64,000 nucleotides of DNA from Pseudomonadota bacterium (GTDB lineage Bacteria > Pseudomonadota > Gammaproteobacteria > Steroidobacterales > Steroidobacteraceae). Made by a program: the position numbers and the translations under genes. Shown piece by piece: positions 18,143 to 27,404 of the stretch. The stretch lies in contig JAFEDT010000011.1 in assembly GCA_018241445.1 (NCBI GenBank), forward strand, positions 248,001 to 312,000. Direction: 5' to 3'. The notes below the pieces were generated by a model, which ran no database searches, had not been told where the DNA came from, and saw only the letters and a program-made list of their open reading frames with translations. Position 1 is the stretch's first letter, and every line of letters begins with the position of its first letter.

Positions 18143-19301
18143 CATCCAGGGTGCCGTGGACCGTCGGCCGCTGATCGCGCACGTGCTGTTCCGGCTCGAC
18201 TACGGGGGGCTGGAGAATGGCGTGGTCAACCTGATCAATTCCCTGCCACCGCAATCCTGGCGGCACGCCGTGATCGCCCTGACGGAGGCTACCGCGTTCC
18301 GGGAGCGCATCCGCCCGGCGGACGTGGGCGTATATGAACTGCACAAGCGCCCTGGCAACGATCCGCGCGCCCTGCTGCGGCTGTACCGGCTGCTGCGCAC
18401 GCTGCGGCCGGCACTGGTGCACACGCGCAACCTGCCGGCGATCGAGGCGGCCCTGATCGCGCGGCTCGCCGGCGTACCGCGCCGCATCCATGGCGAGCAC
18501 GGCTGGGACGTCTACGATCCGCAGGGCATGAGCGTGCGTTACCGGGCGCTGCGGCGCGCCATCAGTCCCGCGATCAACCGCTTTGTCGCGGTGTCCGGCG
18601 AGATCGAGCAGTGGCTGACCAGCAGGGTGGGGATCGGGCCTTCGCGGGTCACACGCATCTGCAACGGGGTGGATACCGACCGCTTTCATCCACGCGCCAC
18701 CGCCCGGGCAACCGGCGCAATTCCGGGCGCGGCGCCGGGTGAGGTGGTGGTCGGCAGCGTCACCCGCTTCAGCGCCATCAAGGATCCACTGAACCTGGTG
18801 CGCGCCTTCGTGCTGGCGCGCCGCGACCCGCGCGGGCAGGCGCTGCGACTGGTGATGCTGGGCGACGGAGCGCTGCGCAGCGAGGCCCTGCAGCTGCTGC
18901 GGCAGGCGGGCCAGACGCAGCAGGCGTGGCTGCCGGGCAGCCGCGATGACGTGGCGCAGATCCTGCCCGGCCTGGACATATTCGCCCTGACTTCGATCCG
19001 CGAGGGCATCTCCAACACCGTGCTGGAAGCCATGGCCAGCGGGCTGCCGGTGGTGGCTTCCGCGACCGGCGGAAACCTGGAACTGGTGCAGGACGGCATC
19101 ACCGGCCGGCTGGTAGCCTGCGCAGACCCGCAGGCGCTGGCCGAGGTCCTGCTGCAATACGCGGCTGATCCGCAGCTGCGGGCGGCGCATGGCGCTGCGG
19201 CCCGCCGCAGGGCGGTAGAGCAATATTCGTTGCGGCGCATGATCGCCGACTACGCGGGAATGTACGCGCGCGAGTGCGCCGCAATCGAGGAGGCCGCCTG
19301 A
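18135..19301 (+). CDS. Sugar transferase, PEP-CTERM/EpsH1-associated (stp2-like)
   Basis: A 388-residue GT4-type transferase. The N-terminus (HVLFRLDYGGLENGVVNLIN) and HTRNLPAIEAALIARLAGVP fit the XrtA-associated stp2 family (TIGR03088 type); the C-terminal half has VVGSVTRFSAIKDPLNLVRAF and REGISNTVLEAMASGLPVV. The open frame extends upstream, but the ATG at 18135 fits the family start. The stop abuts the amidotransferase ATG with no gap. Confidence 0.9.
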   Translation: MPDIQGAVDRRPLIAHVLFRLDYGGLENGVVNLINSLPPQSWRHAVIALTEATAFRERIRPADVGVYELHKRPGNDPRALLRLYRLLRTLRPALVHTRNLPAIEAALIARLAGVPRRIHGEHGWDVYDPQGMSVRYRALRRAISPAINRFVAVSGEIEQWLTSRVGIGPSRVTRICNGVDTDRFHPRATARATGAIPGAAPGEVVVGSVTRFSAIKDPLNLVRAFVLARRDPRGQALRLVMLGDGALRSEALQLLRQAGQTQQAWLPGSRDDVAQILPGLDIFALTSIREGISNTVLEAMASGLPVVASATGGNLELVQDGITGRLVACADPQALAEVLLQYAADPQLRAAHGAAARRRAVEQYSLRRMIADYAGMYARECAAIEEAA

Positions 19302-21245
19302 ATGTGCGGGATTACCGGGATCGTCGACCTTGCAGGTACGCGTGCTGTGGACGAAGGCGTGCTGCGCGCCATGAATGCCAGCCTGTCGCACCGCGGACCG
19401 GATGGTGACGGCTTCCACATCGAACCGGGCGTCGGTCTCGGCCACCGCCGGTTGTCGATCATCGACCTGGCCGGCGGCCGCCAGCCGCTGTACAACGAAG
19501 ACCACAGCGTGGTCGTCACCTTCAACGGCGAGATCTTCAACTTCATGGAGATCGAGGCCGAACTGGTGCGTCGCGGTCACACCTTCCGCACCCGCTCGGA
19601 CACCGAAGTCATCGTGCATGCCTGGGAGGAGTGGGGTGCTGAATGCCTGGCGCGCTTCAACGGCATGTTTGCCTTCGCGCTGTGGGATCGCCGCCAGCAG
19701 ACGCTGTTTCTGGCGCGCGACCGGCTCGGGGTAAAGCCGCTGTATTACGCGTGGCTTGCGGACGGACGGCTGGTGTTCGGTTCGGAATTGAAAGCCCTGC
19801 TGGCCTGTCCACAGGTTCCGCGCCGCATCGACCCGCGCGCAATCGAGGAATACTTCACGTTCAGCTACGTCGCCGATCCACGGACGATCTATCGCGACGT
19901 CCTGAAGCTCGAGCCCGGGGCGCTGCTGCTGGTGAAGCGTGGTGCCCGCGAGGCGCGCCCGGTGCGCTACTGGGACGTGCCGCTCGAGGGGGAATTGCCG
20001 CAGCCGTTACCACCGGCGCAGCTGCAGGAGCAGCTGCGCGCACGCCTGCAGGAGGCGGTGCGCAAACGCCTGGTATCGGATGTGCCGCTTGGCGCCTTCC
20101 TGTCGGGTGGCATCGACTCCAGCGCGGTGGTGGCCATGATGCGCGAGATCGGCGCGGGTGACATCCTGACCTGCTCCATCGGCTTCAGTGAACCGCGCTA
20201 CGACGAGTCGCGCTTCGCGCAACTGGTGGCGCAGGCCAAGCACACCGACCACCATGCTCATACGGTGGAGGCGGGGGACTACGGTCTGCTCGACCGGCTG
20301 GTCGGTATCTACGACGAGCCCTACGCGGACAGCTCGGCGATCCCGACCTACCGCGTGTGTGAGCTGGCGCGTCGACACGTAACCGTGGCGCTCTCCGGCG
20401 ACGGCGGGGATGAGGACTTCATCGGCTATCGCCGCTACCGGCTGTTCAGCGGCGAGGAGCGCATCCGGCGCCTCCTGCCGGCCGCCGTGCGCCGTGGAGT
20501 GTTCGGTCCGCTGGGCAGGCTGTACCCGAAGCTCGACTGGGCGCCGCGCATACTGCGAGGCAAGACGACCTTTGAGGCGCTGGCCCGCGACTCGGTGGCC
20601 GCCTACCTGCACGGTGTTTCCATCACGTCCGCGGACCTGCGCGCGCGGCTGTTCAGCGCCGACTTCCGCCAGTCCCTCGATGGCTACTCGGCCAGCGAGG
20701 TCTTCCGGGTTCATACCGAAGGCAGGACCTTCCCGGATGCGCTGGCGCTGGTGCAGTACCTCGACTACAAGACCTACCTGCCGGGAGACATTCTGACCAA
20801 GGTCGATCGCGCCAGCATGGCGCACAGCCTCGAGGTGCGCACGCCATTCCTCGACTACGAGTTCGTCGCCTGGGTGGCGCAGCTGCCGTCGGCCGTGAAG
20901 CTGCACCACGGCGAGGGCAAGTACCTGCTGAAGAAGGCACTCGAGCCGCTGCTGCCGCGCGAGGTGTTGTATCGCGAGAAGATGGGGTTCGCAGTTCCGC
21001 TCGATGTCTGGTTCCGCGGCTCGCTGCGCGAGCGGATCTGTGACGTGGTTCGCGGTTCACGGCTGGCGGAGTGTGGCGTGTTTCAGCCCCGGGTGTTGAG
21101 TACGCTCGCGGACGAGCACTCGAGCGGCCGGCGGGATCACAGCGCGGCCTTGTGGTCGCTGCTCATGTTTGACGGCTTTCTGGCGCGCCATGCGGCCGCG
21201 GAGCCCGCGCCCGCCGTGCCGATGCCGCGGCTTGCCACCGGCTGA
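19302..21245 (+). CDS. XrtA-associated amidotransferase 1 (asparagine synthetase-like)
   Basis: A 647-residue class II glutamine amidotransferase/ATP-dependent ligase. Cys2 (MCGITGIVDL) is the glutaminase nucleophile; SHRGPDGDGF, RLSIIDLAGG and FNGEIFNF follow. The synthetase half has the ATP PP-loop SGGIDSS (residues 268-274) and SGDGGDEDFIGYRRY. It matches exosortase-A amidotransferase 1 (TIGR03108 type). Both active sites look intact. The acceptor is unknown, presumably a carboxylated sugar or linker in the glycan. It follows the stp2 gene directly in the same operon. Confidence 0.92.
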   Translation: MCGITGIVDLAGTRAVDEGVLRAMNASLSHRGPDGDGFHIEPGVGLGHRRLSIIDLAGGRQPLYNEDHSVVVTFNGEIFNFMEIEAELVRRGHTFRTRSDTEVIVHAWEEWGAECLARFNGMFAFALWDRRQQTLFLARDRLGVKPLYYAWLADGRLVFGSELKALLACPQVPRRIDPRAIEEYFTFSYVADPRTIYRDVLKLEPGALLLVKRGAREARPVRYWDVPLEGELPQPLPPAQLQEQLRARLQEAVRKRLVSDVPLGAFLSGGIDSSAVVAMMREIGAGDILTCSIGFSEPRYDESRFAQLVAQAKHTDHHAHTVEAGDYGLLDRLVGIYDEPYADSSAIPTYRVCELARRHVTVALSGDGGDEDFIGYRRYRLFSGEERIRRLLPAAVRRGVFGPLGRLYPKLDWAPRILRGKTTFEALARDSVAAYLHGVSITSADLRARLFSADFRQSLDGYSASEVFRVHTEGRTFPDALALVQYLDYKTYLPGDILTKVDRASMAHSLEVRTPFLDYEFVAWVAQLPSAVKLHHGEGKYLLKKALEPLLPREVLYREKMGFAVPLDVWFRGSLRERICDVVRGSRLAECGVFQPRVLSTLADEHSSGRRDHSAALWSLLMFDGFLARHAAAEPAPAVPMPRLATG

Positions 21246-21332
21246 AGCTCCCGACCTGACGCCAGATGCGGACAGTTTGCCGGGGGGCGCTGCCGATGCA
21301 AGAGTGCGCACCATAGAAGTCGAGGAAACAAC

Positions 21333-23519
21333 ATGAGCGATCCGAACAGCAGCGATATCAGCCGGCGGCAGTTCCTGGTGACGGCCGCGGGGGCAACGGG
21401 GGCGGTGATGACCGGCGCCGCCTTCGCAGCCACGCCCTGTGCGCCTGGCGCCCTGTCTGTGGCCGGCGGCACGAGTTCCTCGACCAGTTGCGTCATCAAG
21501 CCCGGCTCGCTGCCGGCGATTGCACTGCTGAGCACCGCGCCGTCGGGCAGTTATGCCTGGACAGCGGGCCAGGCCTTCCGCCAGGGCGATGTGCCGGGCG
21601 GTTCGTACCTGTCGGCCAGCGGATCGAGTCTGCAGGCCGACATCCGCAACCGCTGGCCGGACGGCAGCGTCAAGTTCGCGGTGTTGAGCGGCGTGACCGC
21701 CTTCAGGCAGAACCAGACCGTGCTGGTGCAGCTGGCCGTGACCGGCTCCACACCCACAGGTACCGTGGCCGAACCGGCCAGTCTGCCTGTCACAGTGACG
21801 TTCTCAGGCGCCGTCACCGGCAGCTATGCGCTGCAGTCCTGCGTTGGAGTCGATCGCTCCACCTGGAACAAGGCGGCCGGCGGTCGGGTGCGGCAGATTC
21901 CCGGTCCGGTGATGTCGGAGTTCCACTACTACTGCCCGACCTCGGATGCACACGTGGCACTGTGGTTCTACGTGCGCTGCTATTCCAATGGCGCCATCGA
22001 GGTTGAGACGGTCGTGGAGAACGGCTGGATGAACGTGCCGGCGCCCGGTGAGCGCGACTACTCCGTGAGCGTGAGCGTCGGCGGCCGGGTGACTTATTCG
22101 GGGACCCTGGCGCACCTGTCACATTCACGCTGGTCGCGCGTCGACTGGTTGAGCGGCGATCCGCAACTTGGCGTGATCCGGCACGACGCCGCCTACCTGC
22201 GCGCCAGCAAGCTGGTGCCCAACTACGGCTACACACCGGTATCGGCGGCGGCCTTCAATGGTCTGGCTACTGCCATCAACCCGGTGCCGTTCGCCCAGGG
22301 AAACTGGCGCGCCTACATGCCCGGCACCGGGGACGATGCGACCATCGGTGTCCTGCCGAACTGGGAGGCGCTGTACTGTACCAGCGCGGATCCACGCGCC
22401 TGGGCCGCCACCGTCAGCAACAATCGCGGCTCGGGACGCTGGCCGATCCATTACCGGGATGAGACCACCGGGCGCGTGCCGCTGTATGCCTCGTACCCGG
22501 CGATCACCCTCAGCTCCGGCGCTGGACCGACCCTGCCGGCCCCGACCGGCACCCAGATCAGCGGCGGCTGGGATATCCCGCACCATCCGTCCAACGGCTA
22601 CCTGCCGTACCTGCTGGAAGGCCGCTGGACTGCGCTGGAGTCGCTGCAGTTCGCGGCGGCGGTTGCGATCCTGCAGAGCAATCCCGTTACGCGCCAGGGA
22701 GGCGGGGTGCTGGCGTGCATCAACGCACCGCTGACGACGCGTGGTGCCGCCTGGTCTTGGCGCACCATGGGACAGGCCGCGGCGATCAGCCCGGAACAGG
22801 TCGTCGGCGCAAACCCGGCTGCGGCCGATCTGGCCGTGGGGGACGCCTTCCGCAAGAGTATCGACGATACCGCTTCATGGAACCGGGCCCGCTACGTCGA
22901 CGGCAGCATCGACTCCGGCGCGTACCGCAACAGCGTCGGCTGGCTGGGGCAGTATGGCTACGATCGTTACAATTTTGGTACTCCCGACCAGTTCTGGGGT
23001 GCCTCGTTCATGGTGATGTTCCAGATTGCAGCCCTGGCGCATATCTCCGACCTCGGGATCAGCGGCATCAATCAGGCCAACCTGGCCGCGATGCGCGATC
23101 ACGCCTATGACGGCGTGATCATCCGCATGGGTACCGATGCCACCTGGAACTATCGCCGCGCCGGCCTGTACGAGGCGCCGTACCTGAAGAGTTACACCGG
23201 CAGTGGGCCGCCGGTGTTCATGGGAGTCAACGAGGCCTACCAGGCCTATTTGGCCGCCAGCCACCTGTCGGCCCTGTCGGCCAACGATGGCGATACCCTC
23301 AAGGATCACGACGCCGAAACCGACATGAACGGTGGCAGCTCCTCCAACGACGTGAGCGGTTTCTGGGCTTATACGATCGCCAATCTGGCCACCGCCACCG
23401 AACATGGCAAGGCCGGTGCCGCCGCGGCGTATCGCAAGGTGACGCTCGCATCCAACTACAACCCGGTGGCGCATGGAATCGGCAACCTGCCCAAATGGGG
23501 TATAGTCCCCCGATCATGA
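21333..23519 (+). CDS. Tat-exported protein, possible RIFT-barrel polysaccharide lyase-like
   Basis: A 728-residue secreted protein with a clear twin-arginine signal (SRRQFLVTAAGATGA). After the cleavage site, residues about 50-260 are beta-rich and contain IRNRWPDGSVKFAVL, which resembles the RIFT-barrel start of YetA/PcRGLX-type rhamnogalacturonan lyases. The rest (about 400-728) is helix-rich with many Trp, Tyr and Gly, as in (alpha/alpha) toroids, and contains WDIPHHPSNGYLPYLLEGRW. I infer an extracytoplasmic enzyme acting on the polysaccharide; catalytic residues are not assigned. It has a GAGGA ribosome site and overlaps the next gene by 4 bases. Confidence 0.55.
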   Translation: MSDPNSSDISRRQFLVTAAGATGAVMTGAAFAATPCAPGALSVAGGTSSSTSCVIKPGSLPAIALLSTAPSGSYAWTAGQAFRQGDVPGGSYLSASGSSLQADIRNRWPDGSVKFAVLSGVTAFRQNQTVLVQLAVTGSTPTGTVAEPASLPVTVTFSGAVTGSYALQSCVGVDRSTWNKAAGGRVRQIPGPVMSEFHYYCPTSDAHVALWFYVRCYSNGAIEVETVVENGWMNVPAPGERDYSVSVSVGGRVTYSGTLAHLSHSRWSRVDWLSGDPQLGVIRHDAAYLRASKLVPNYGYTPVSAAAFNGLATAINPVPFAQGNWRAYMPGTGDDATIGVLPNWEALYCTSADPRAWAATVSNNRGSGRWPIHYRDETTGRVPLYASYPAITLSSGAGPTLPAPTGTQISGGWDIPHHPSNGYLPYLLEGRWTALESLQFAAAVAILQSNPVTRQGGGVLACINAPLTTRGAAWSWRTMGQAAAISPEQVVGANPAAADLAVGDAFRKSIDDTASWNRARYVDGSIDSGAYRNSVGWLGQYGYDRYNFGTPDQFWGASFMVMFQIAALAHISDLGISGINQANLAAMRDHAYDGVIIRMGTDATWNYRRAGLYEAPYLKSYTGSGPPVFMGVNEAYQAYLAASHLSALSANDGDTLKDHDAETDMNGGSSSNDVSGFWAYTIANLATATEHGKAGAAAAYRKVTLASNYNPVAHGIGNLPKWGIVPRS

Positions 23520-24238
23520 GCAGCAGGCTTGCGACAGCGCTGGTATGCGCGGCGGCGCTGTGGAGCGGCACCGCGGCCCCGCAGGCAATACCCGGCTGTG
23601 GCGATCTGCGCAACAGCTACGGACCCTTTGATTATCGTGACGGCGAGGCCCGCGCGCTGAAGTTGCCCGTCGTGGAGGAGTATCACTTCACGCCGGATGT
23701 CGAGTCCCTGGCACGCGGCAACACCGGCGACAAGGCCATGGGGGACATCGATTATACGTTGCGCGCCTTTCCCAATCATCCGCGCGCGCTGCAGGCCATG
23801 GCCAGATGGGCGCTGCGCGGCGGCGCATTCCCCAATCCGCAGATTCCCGCGGCGGAGTGCTATTTCCGCCGTGCGATCGCCTTCGCCCCCGACGATGCCG
23901 CGGTGCGCCTGATCTACGGCAATTACCTGTTCCGCATCCACAAGCAGGAGGAGGCGCGGGAGCAGTACGACGCAGCGCTGAGTCTTGATCCCCAGTCTCC
24001 GGAGATCAACTACGGCGCCGGATTGCTGTACCTGCAGATGGGGGAGTTGGACAAGGCCAAGGCGCTCGCCAAGGTCGCCTACGACGGGGGTTATCCGTTG
24101 CCCGGGCTGCGTAACAAGATCCGCGATGCGGAACAGCGGGGGTCGCGCGGCGCGGTGGGTCACAAGCCCGGCCGCAAGCCCTCGAAAGCGGGAGCAGCCG
24201 CGAAGAGCGACCAGGAAGCGGACAAGCCGCAGGGTTGA
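23516..24238 (+). CDS. Exported TPR-repeat protein
   Basis: About 240 residues with a signal peptide (LATALVCAAALWSGTAAPQA) and tetratricopeptide-like helices between residues about 80 and 190 (AMARWALRGGAFPNPQIPAA, NYLFRIHKQEEAREQYDAAL, GAGLLYLQMGELDKAKALAK). The tail is Lys-rich (KPGRKPSKAGAAAKSDQEAD). It is too small to be PrsT. The ATGA overlap with the Tat protein gene suggests the two work together, perhaps as a periplasmic scaffold and enzyme. It abuts the convergent deacetylase gene with no spacer. Confidence 0.75.
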   Translation: MSSRLATALVCAAALWSGTAAPQAIPGCGDLRNSYGPFDYRDGEARALKLPVVEEYHFTPDVESLARGNTGDKAMGDIDYTLRAFPNHPRALQAMARWALRGGAFPNPQIPAAECYFRRAIAFAPDDAAVRLIYGNYLFRIHKQEEAREQYDAALSLDPQSPEINYGAGLLYLQMGELDKAKALAKVAYDGGYPLPGLRNKIRDAEQRGSRGAVGHKPGRKPSKAGAAAKSDQEADKPQG

Positions 24239-25228
24239 TCAGACCGTGGCGCAGGCGCGCTGGCGATAGGCCAGCGCCAGGCGGGCGCCGAAGCGCCGCG
24301 CATCCGTGCCGCTCCCCGGCGCGACGCGCGGCAATTGCAGCAGGTCGCTGCTGCGGCCCGCCACCCCCCAGGACGTCGACAGCGCCAGGTCGAAGCCCGC
24401 TTCGCGTACCAGGGCCACGTCGCGGACGCCGTAGTCACGCTGCGGGCGCCCGTTGGGGTAGGCGAAGGAGCGCACCGCGGCGCCGGTCAACTCTTCCAGC
24501 CGCTGCCGGCTAAGCATGATTTCACGCCGCGCCGTGGCGGCGTCCACCTGCGTCAGGATCGGGTGATTGACCGTATGCGCGCCGATTTCAATGCCGGCGG
24601 CGTGCAGGGCGCGCAGTTGCCGGGAGGTCATCATCAGATCATCAGGCAGCGTTGCGCGCGCTGCCGCCGCCACCGCCAGCGCACGCTCATTGCGCTGCGG
24701 CACAGGCAGGTACTTCAGCTGCGCGATGATCGCGTCGATCGCGCGCCCGCGCGCGGCGTCGTCGGTGAGCCTGAAGCGCGGCAGGGCCAGAGCGCCCAGA
24801 TCAAACTCCACGGGTGCCTGCCGCACGCTTTCGATGACGGTATCGTTGAACATCCTGCCACCATCCAGGTAGCCGCACGCCACGAACACCGTGGCCGGCA
24901 GGCCGCGCGCGGCCAGAATCGGCAGTGCAATCTCGTAGTTGTTGGCGTAACCGTCGTCGAAGGTGATGCAGACACTGCGTGCAGGCAGCGTTCCCCCGCT
25001 CAGGCGCGCGACCGCCTCGCGCAGCGGCAGGACGCGGAAACTGCCGGCCAGCAGGTCCATCTGCCGGGCAAAGTCCGCGGCGTCAGGTTCGCCCGGCTGC
25101 AAAGGGTCAAGGCGTGGCAGCACCCGGTGATAGATCAGGACGAGCAGCGCAGCCGCGCGCGAGCGGCGCGAGAGCGCGCCGGCGCCAGCGCGCAGCAACC
25201 AGGATTCCCACGACGCCAGCTGCCTCAT
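24239..25228 (-). CDS. Polysaccharide deacetylase family protein
   Basis: A 329-residue NodB-fold carbohydrate deacetylase, a second one besides the gene at 6249. Motifs: LIYHRVLP, SVCITFDDGYANNYEIALP (metal-binding Asp), IEIGAHTVNHPILTQ (metal-binding His pair) and RSFAYPNGRPQRDYG. The open frame continues to 25282, but the ATG at 25228 overlaps the upstream stop as ATGA and gives the normal N-terminus. No signal peptide is evident, although the first residues (WESWLLRAGAGAL) are weakly hydrophobic. It is co-transcribed with the amidotransferase-like gene upstream. Confidence 0.88.
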   Translation of the reverse strand: MRQLASWESWLLRAGAGALSRRSRAAALLVLIYHRVLPRLDPLQPGEPDAADFARQMDLLAGSFRVLPLREAVARLSGGTLPARSVCITFDDGYANNYEIALPILAARGLPATVFVACGYLDGGRMFNDTVIESVRQAPVEFDLGALALPRFRLTDDAARGRAIDAIIAQLKYLPVPQRNERALAVAAAARATLPDDLMMTSRQLRALHAAGIEIGAHTVNHPILTQVDAATARREIMLSRQRLEELTGAAVRSFAYPNGRPQRDYGVRDVALVREAGFDLALSTSWGVAGRSSDLLQLPRVAPGSGTDARRFGARLALAYRQRACATV

Positions 25229-27033
25229 GGCAGGTCGTACCCGTGTTCCTGCAGCCACTGCTCCAGCATCGCCAGCACCCACAGGAACACGCCGTAATAC
25301 GCGGCATGCTCTTCGCTATGCTGCTTTTGCAGGCGATCGATGAATTCACTGCGCAACAGCCGGCGCTTGCGCAGGCCCGCCAGGCTGTCGAAAATGATCT
25401 CGCGCAGCGCCGCGGTCTCCTGCAACCACAGGCCGAACGGCAGGCCAAAGCCGTGCTTCTTCTTGGCGATTATCTGCGCCGGCAGGAAGTCGGCCATGGC
25501 GCGCTTGTAGAAGCCACGCAGCTCCCCGCCATGGAGCTTCAATTGCGGCGTGACGCGCAGTGAGTTCGCAATGACCGCCGGGTGCAGCATCGGGTAGGAG
25601 ACCGTCACGCCGGCCAGCGCGCACATGGTCTGTACCTTGCGCAGATCGTTGTCGGCGAGGGTGTACTGCCAGTCGTAGAACAGCATCCGGTCCAGTGTGT
25701 TTTTGCTGGGACAGGCATCCCAGACTTCCTGCATGTCGCGCAGTGGCGCCTGCGCATCGATCGCACCCAGGCAGGCCGGGTCGAGGACCTGCGCCGCCCC
25801 CGCCTGGTAGATCGCGTTCCAGGCTTCCAGCCGCTGCGGCAGGGGCATGGTTGCCTTGGCCACATAGCCACGCGCCTTGCGCACCGGCCAGAACGACAGC
25901 GCCGCCGGCCACAGCTGCAACAGGGGCTCGAGCACACCCTTGCGCAGCAACCGCGGCACCCGCTGGTAGTGTTCGAAGACCCGCTGGTCCAGGTAACGCG
26001 AGTTGCCGGCGTACAGCTCGTCGCCGCCGTCCCCGGCCAGCAGGTGCGTGATGCCGTGCTCGCGCGCCAGGCGCGCGCAGTAGTACACCGGCAGCGCGGA
26101 GGAGTTGCCGAACGGCTCGTCGTAAGCGCGGGCGATGTCGGTAAAACTCGCGGCAATGTCGCTGCCGTGCACCGTGTACTCATGGCCGCGGCAGCCGAAA
26201 TGACTGTTGGCGATCCTGGCGTAGGGCAGCTCATCGTACTGCGGGTAGCCGAAGCCGATGGAGAATGTGCATGCTGGCGGGGCGATCCCGTTGAGCACCC
26301 CGGCAACGGTGGAGCTGTCGAGCCCGCCGCTCAGGAACGCCCCGGTGGCCTTGTCCGGCTGGCTGGCGCGCACCGCCGTATCGAGGCTGCCCCTGAGCTC
26401 GGCGCGCAGCACATCAAAGCCGGCGCCCGGCGGCGTAGTGAACTGCGGCTGCCAGTGGCGCCGGTTGTGCAGTCGGCCGTCGCGCAGACTGACGCAATGC
26501 CCGGCGCGCAGCTTGCCGACGCCCGCGAAGATCGTGCGCGGTGCGGGTACCTCGTGGTGCACCAGGTAGGCGAACACGGCCTGCAGGTCGAGCGGTGGAC
26601 GATCCGCTGCAAAGTTGGCGACGCGCTCGGCGGTGTCGGAAAACACCAGCAAGCCATCTTGCAAGGCGAAGGCCAGGCGTTCGATCCCCATCGGATCTAC
26701 GGCCAGCAGCGCCTCGCCGCGGGCGGCGTCCAGCACCCCCAGCGCATATTGCCCGCCCAGCTGCTCCAGCAAGTCCGCACCGCGCTCGCGCCACAACGCC
26801 AGGAGCCGTGCGGCCGGGTCAGGGGTGGGCGCGCCGCTGAAGTATGGCCGTCCCTGGATCAGCACCGCGAGGTCGCCGTCGGCCGCGACCGCCGGACCCT
26901 GGAGCGCCATGCTGAAATTTCCGCGATGTGACGCGGCTGCTGGCGTGCCCGCGGGCACCCGTGGCATCCGTGCCTGCCGGGCCGCTGAAATCTCGGGGCC
27001 GGACGAGCGGCCCAGGAAACCGAAAAACGCCAT
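25225..27033 (-). CDS. Asparagine synthetase-like protein without the glutaminase cysteine
   Basis: A 602-residue protein with asparagine synthetase layout. The N-terminal domain (residues 1-190) lacks the Met-Cys start (it begins MAFFGFLGRSS), so glutaminase activity is probably lost. The synthetase half is well preserved: SGGLDSS (residues 235-241), FSIGFGYPQYDELPYARIAN, LLAGDGGDELYAGNSRYLDQ and KKKHGFGLPFG. It may use free ammonia, accept ammonia from another protein, or catalyse a different adenylating ligation (as beta-lactam synthetases do); these are alternatives, not findings. It overlaps the deacetylase gene by 4 bases and diverges from the ACP gene at 27153. Confidence 0.85.
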   Translation of the reverse strand: MAFFGFLGRSSGPEISAARQARMPRVPAGTPAAASHRGNFSMALQGPAVAADGDLAVLIQGRPYFSGAPTPDPAARLLALWRERGADLLEQLGGQYALGVLDAARGEALLAVDPMGIERLAFALQDGLLVFSDTAERVANFAADRPPLDLQAVFAYLVHHEVPAPRTIFAGVGKLRAGHCVSLRDGRLHNRRHWQPQFTTPPGAGFDVLRAELRGSLDTAVRASQPDKATGAFLSGGLDSSTVAGVLNGIAPPACTFSIGFGYPQYDELPYARIANSHFGCRGHEYTVHGSDIAASFTDIARAYDEPFGNSSALPVYYCARLAREHGITHLLAGDGGDELYAGNSRYLDQRVFEHYQRVPRLLRKGVLEPLLQLWPAALSFWPVRKARGYVAKATMPLPQRLEAWNAIYQAGAAQVLDPACLGAIDAQAPLRDMQEVWDACPSKNTLDRMLFYDWQYTLADNDLRKVQTMCALAGVTVSYPMLHPAVIANSLRVTPQLKLHGGELRGFYKRAMADFLPAQIIAKKKHGFGLPFGLWLQETAALREIIFDSLAGLRKRRLLRSEFIDRLQKQHSEEHAAYYGVFLWVLAMLEQWLQEHGYDLP

Positions 27034-27152
27034 GGGCGGTCCGCAAGCTCCCGCTGATTTCTCAGGTCCGCCCAGTATAGTCGTCCCCGCATGCAGTAAA
27101 CTTAGAACTGCGTCGGGAAGTCAGTGGCGACCCCCACATACCATCGGGAACT

Positions 27153-27404
27153 ATGGATACCTTGCCCCAGATCAGGAAAGTCCTGCGCGACAGTCTCAAT
27201 CTCGGCGCCCGCGCCGATCGGCTCACGGCCGACACTGCCCTGTTGGGTGGCCTGCCGGAGTTTGACTCCATGGCTGTCGTGAATGTCGTGGCGGCTCTGG
27301 AAGACGAGTTCGGCATCGCCGTCAGCGACGACGAACTGTCAGCGGATGTCTTTGCCACCGTCGGCACACTCACGCAATTCGTAGACGGCAAACTGGATCC
27401 GTGA
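27153..27404 (+). CDS. Acyl carrier protein, XrtA-associated
   Basis: An 83-residue ACP. The phosphopantetheine site is EFDSMAV with Ser39; the flanking helices (VVNVVAALEDEFGIAVSDDE) have the normal acidic surface. It precedes the double-hydrolase gene with a GTGA overlap. The upstream 119-bp gap diverges from the amidotransferase-like gene; TATAGT/TATACT elements on both strands near 27074-27080 may be -10 sites, without good -35 partners. Confidence 0.9.
   Translation: MDTLPQIRKVLRDSLNLGARADRLTADTALLGGLPEFDSMAVVNVVAALEDEFGIAVSDDELSADVFATVGTLTQFVDGKLDP

Noticed and set aside
18087..19619. 510-residue minus-strand open frame
   Set aside because: Antisense shadow of the stp2-like transferase and amidotransferase genes.
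23516..24238. PrsT, the TPR protein of XrtA systems
   Set aside because: Only about 240 residues with a few repeats; PrsT is several times longer and lies with prsK and prsR, which are not here.
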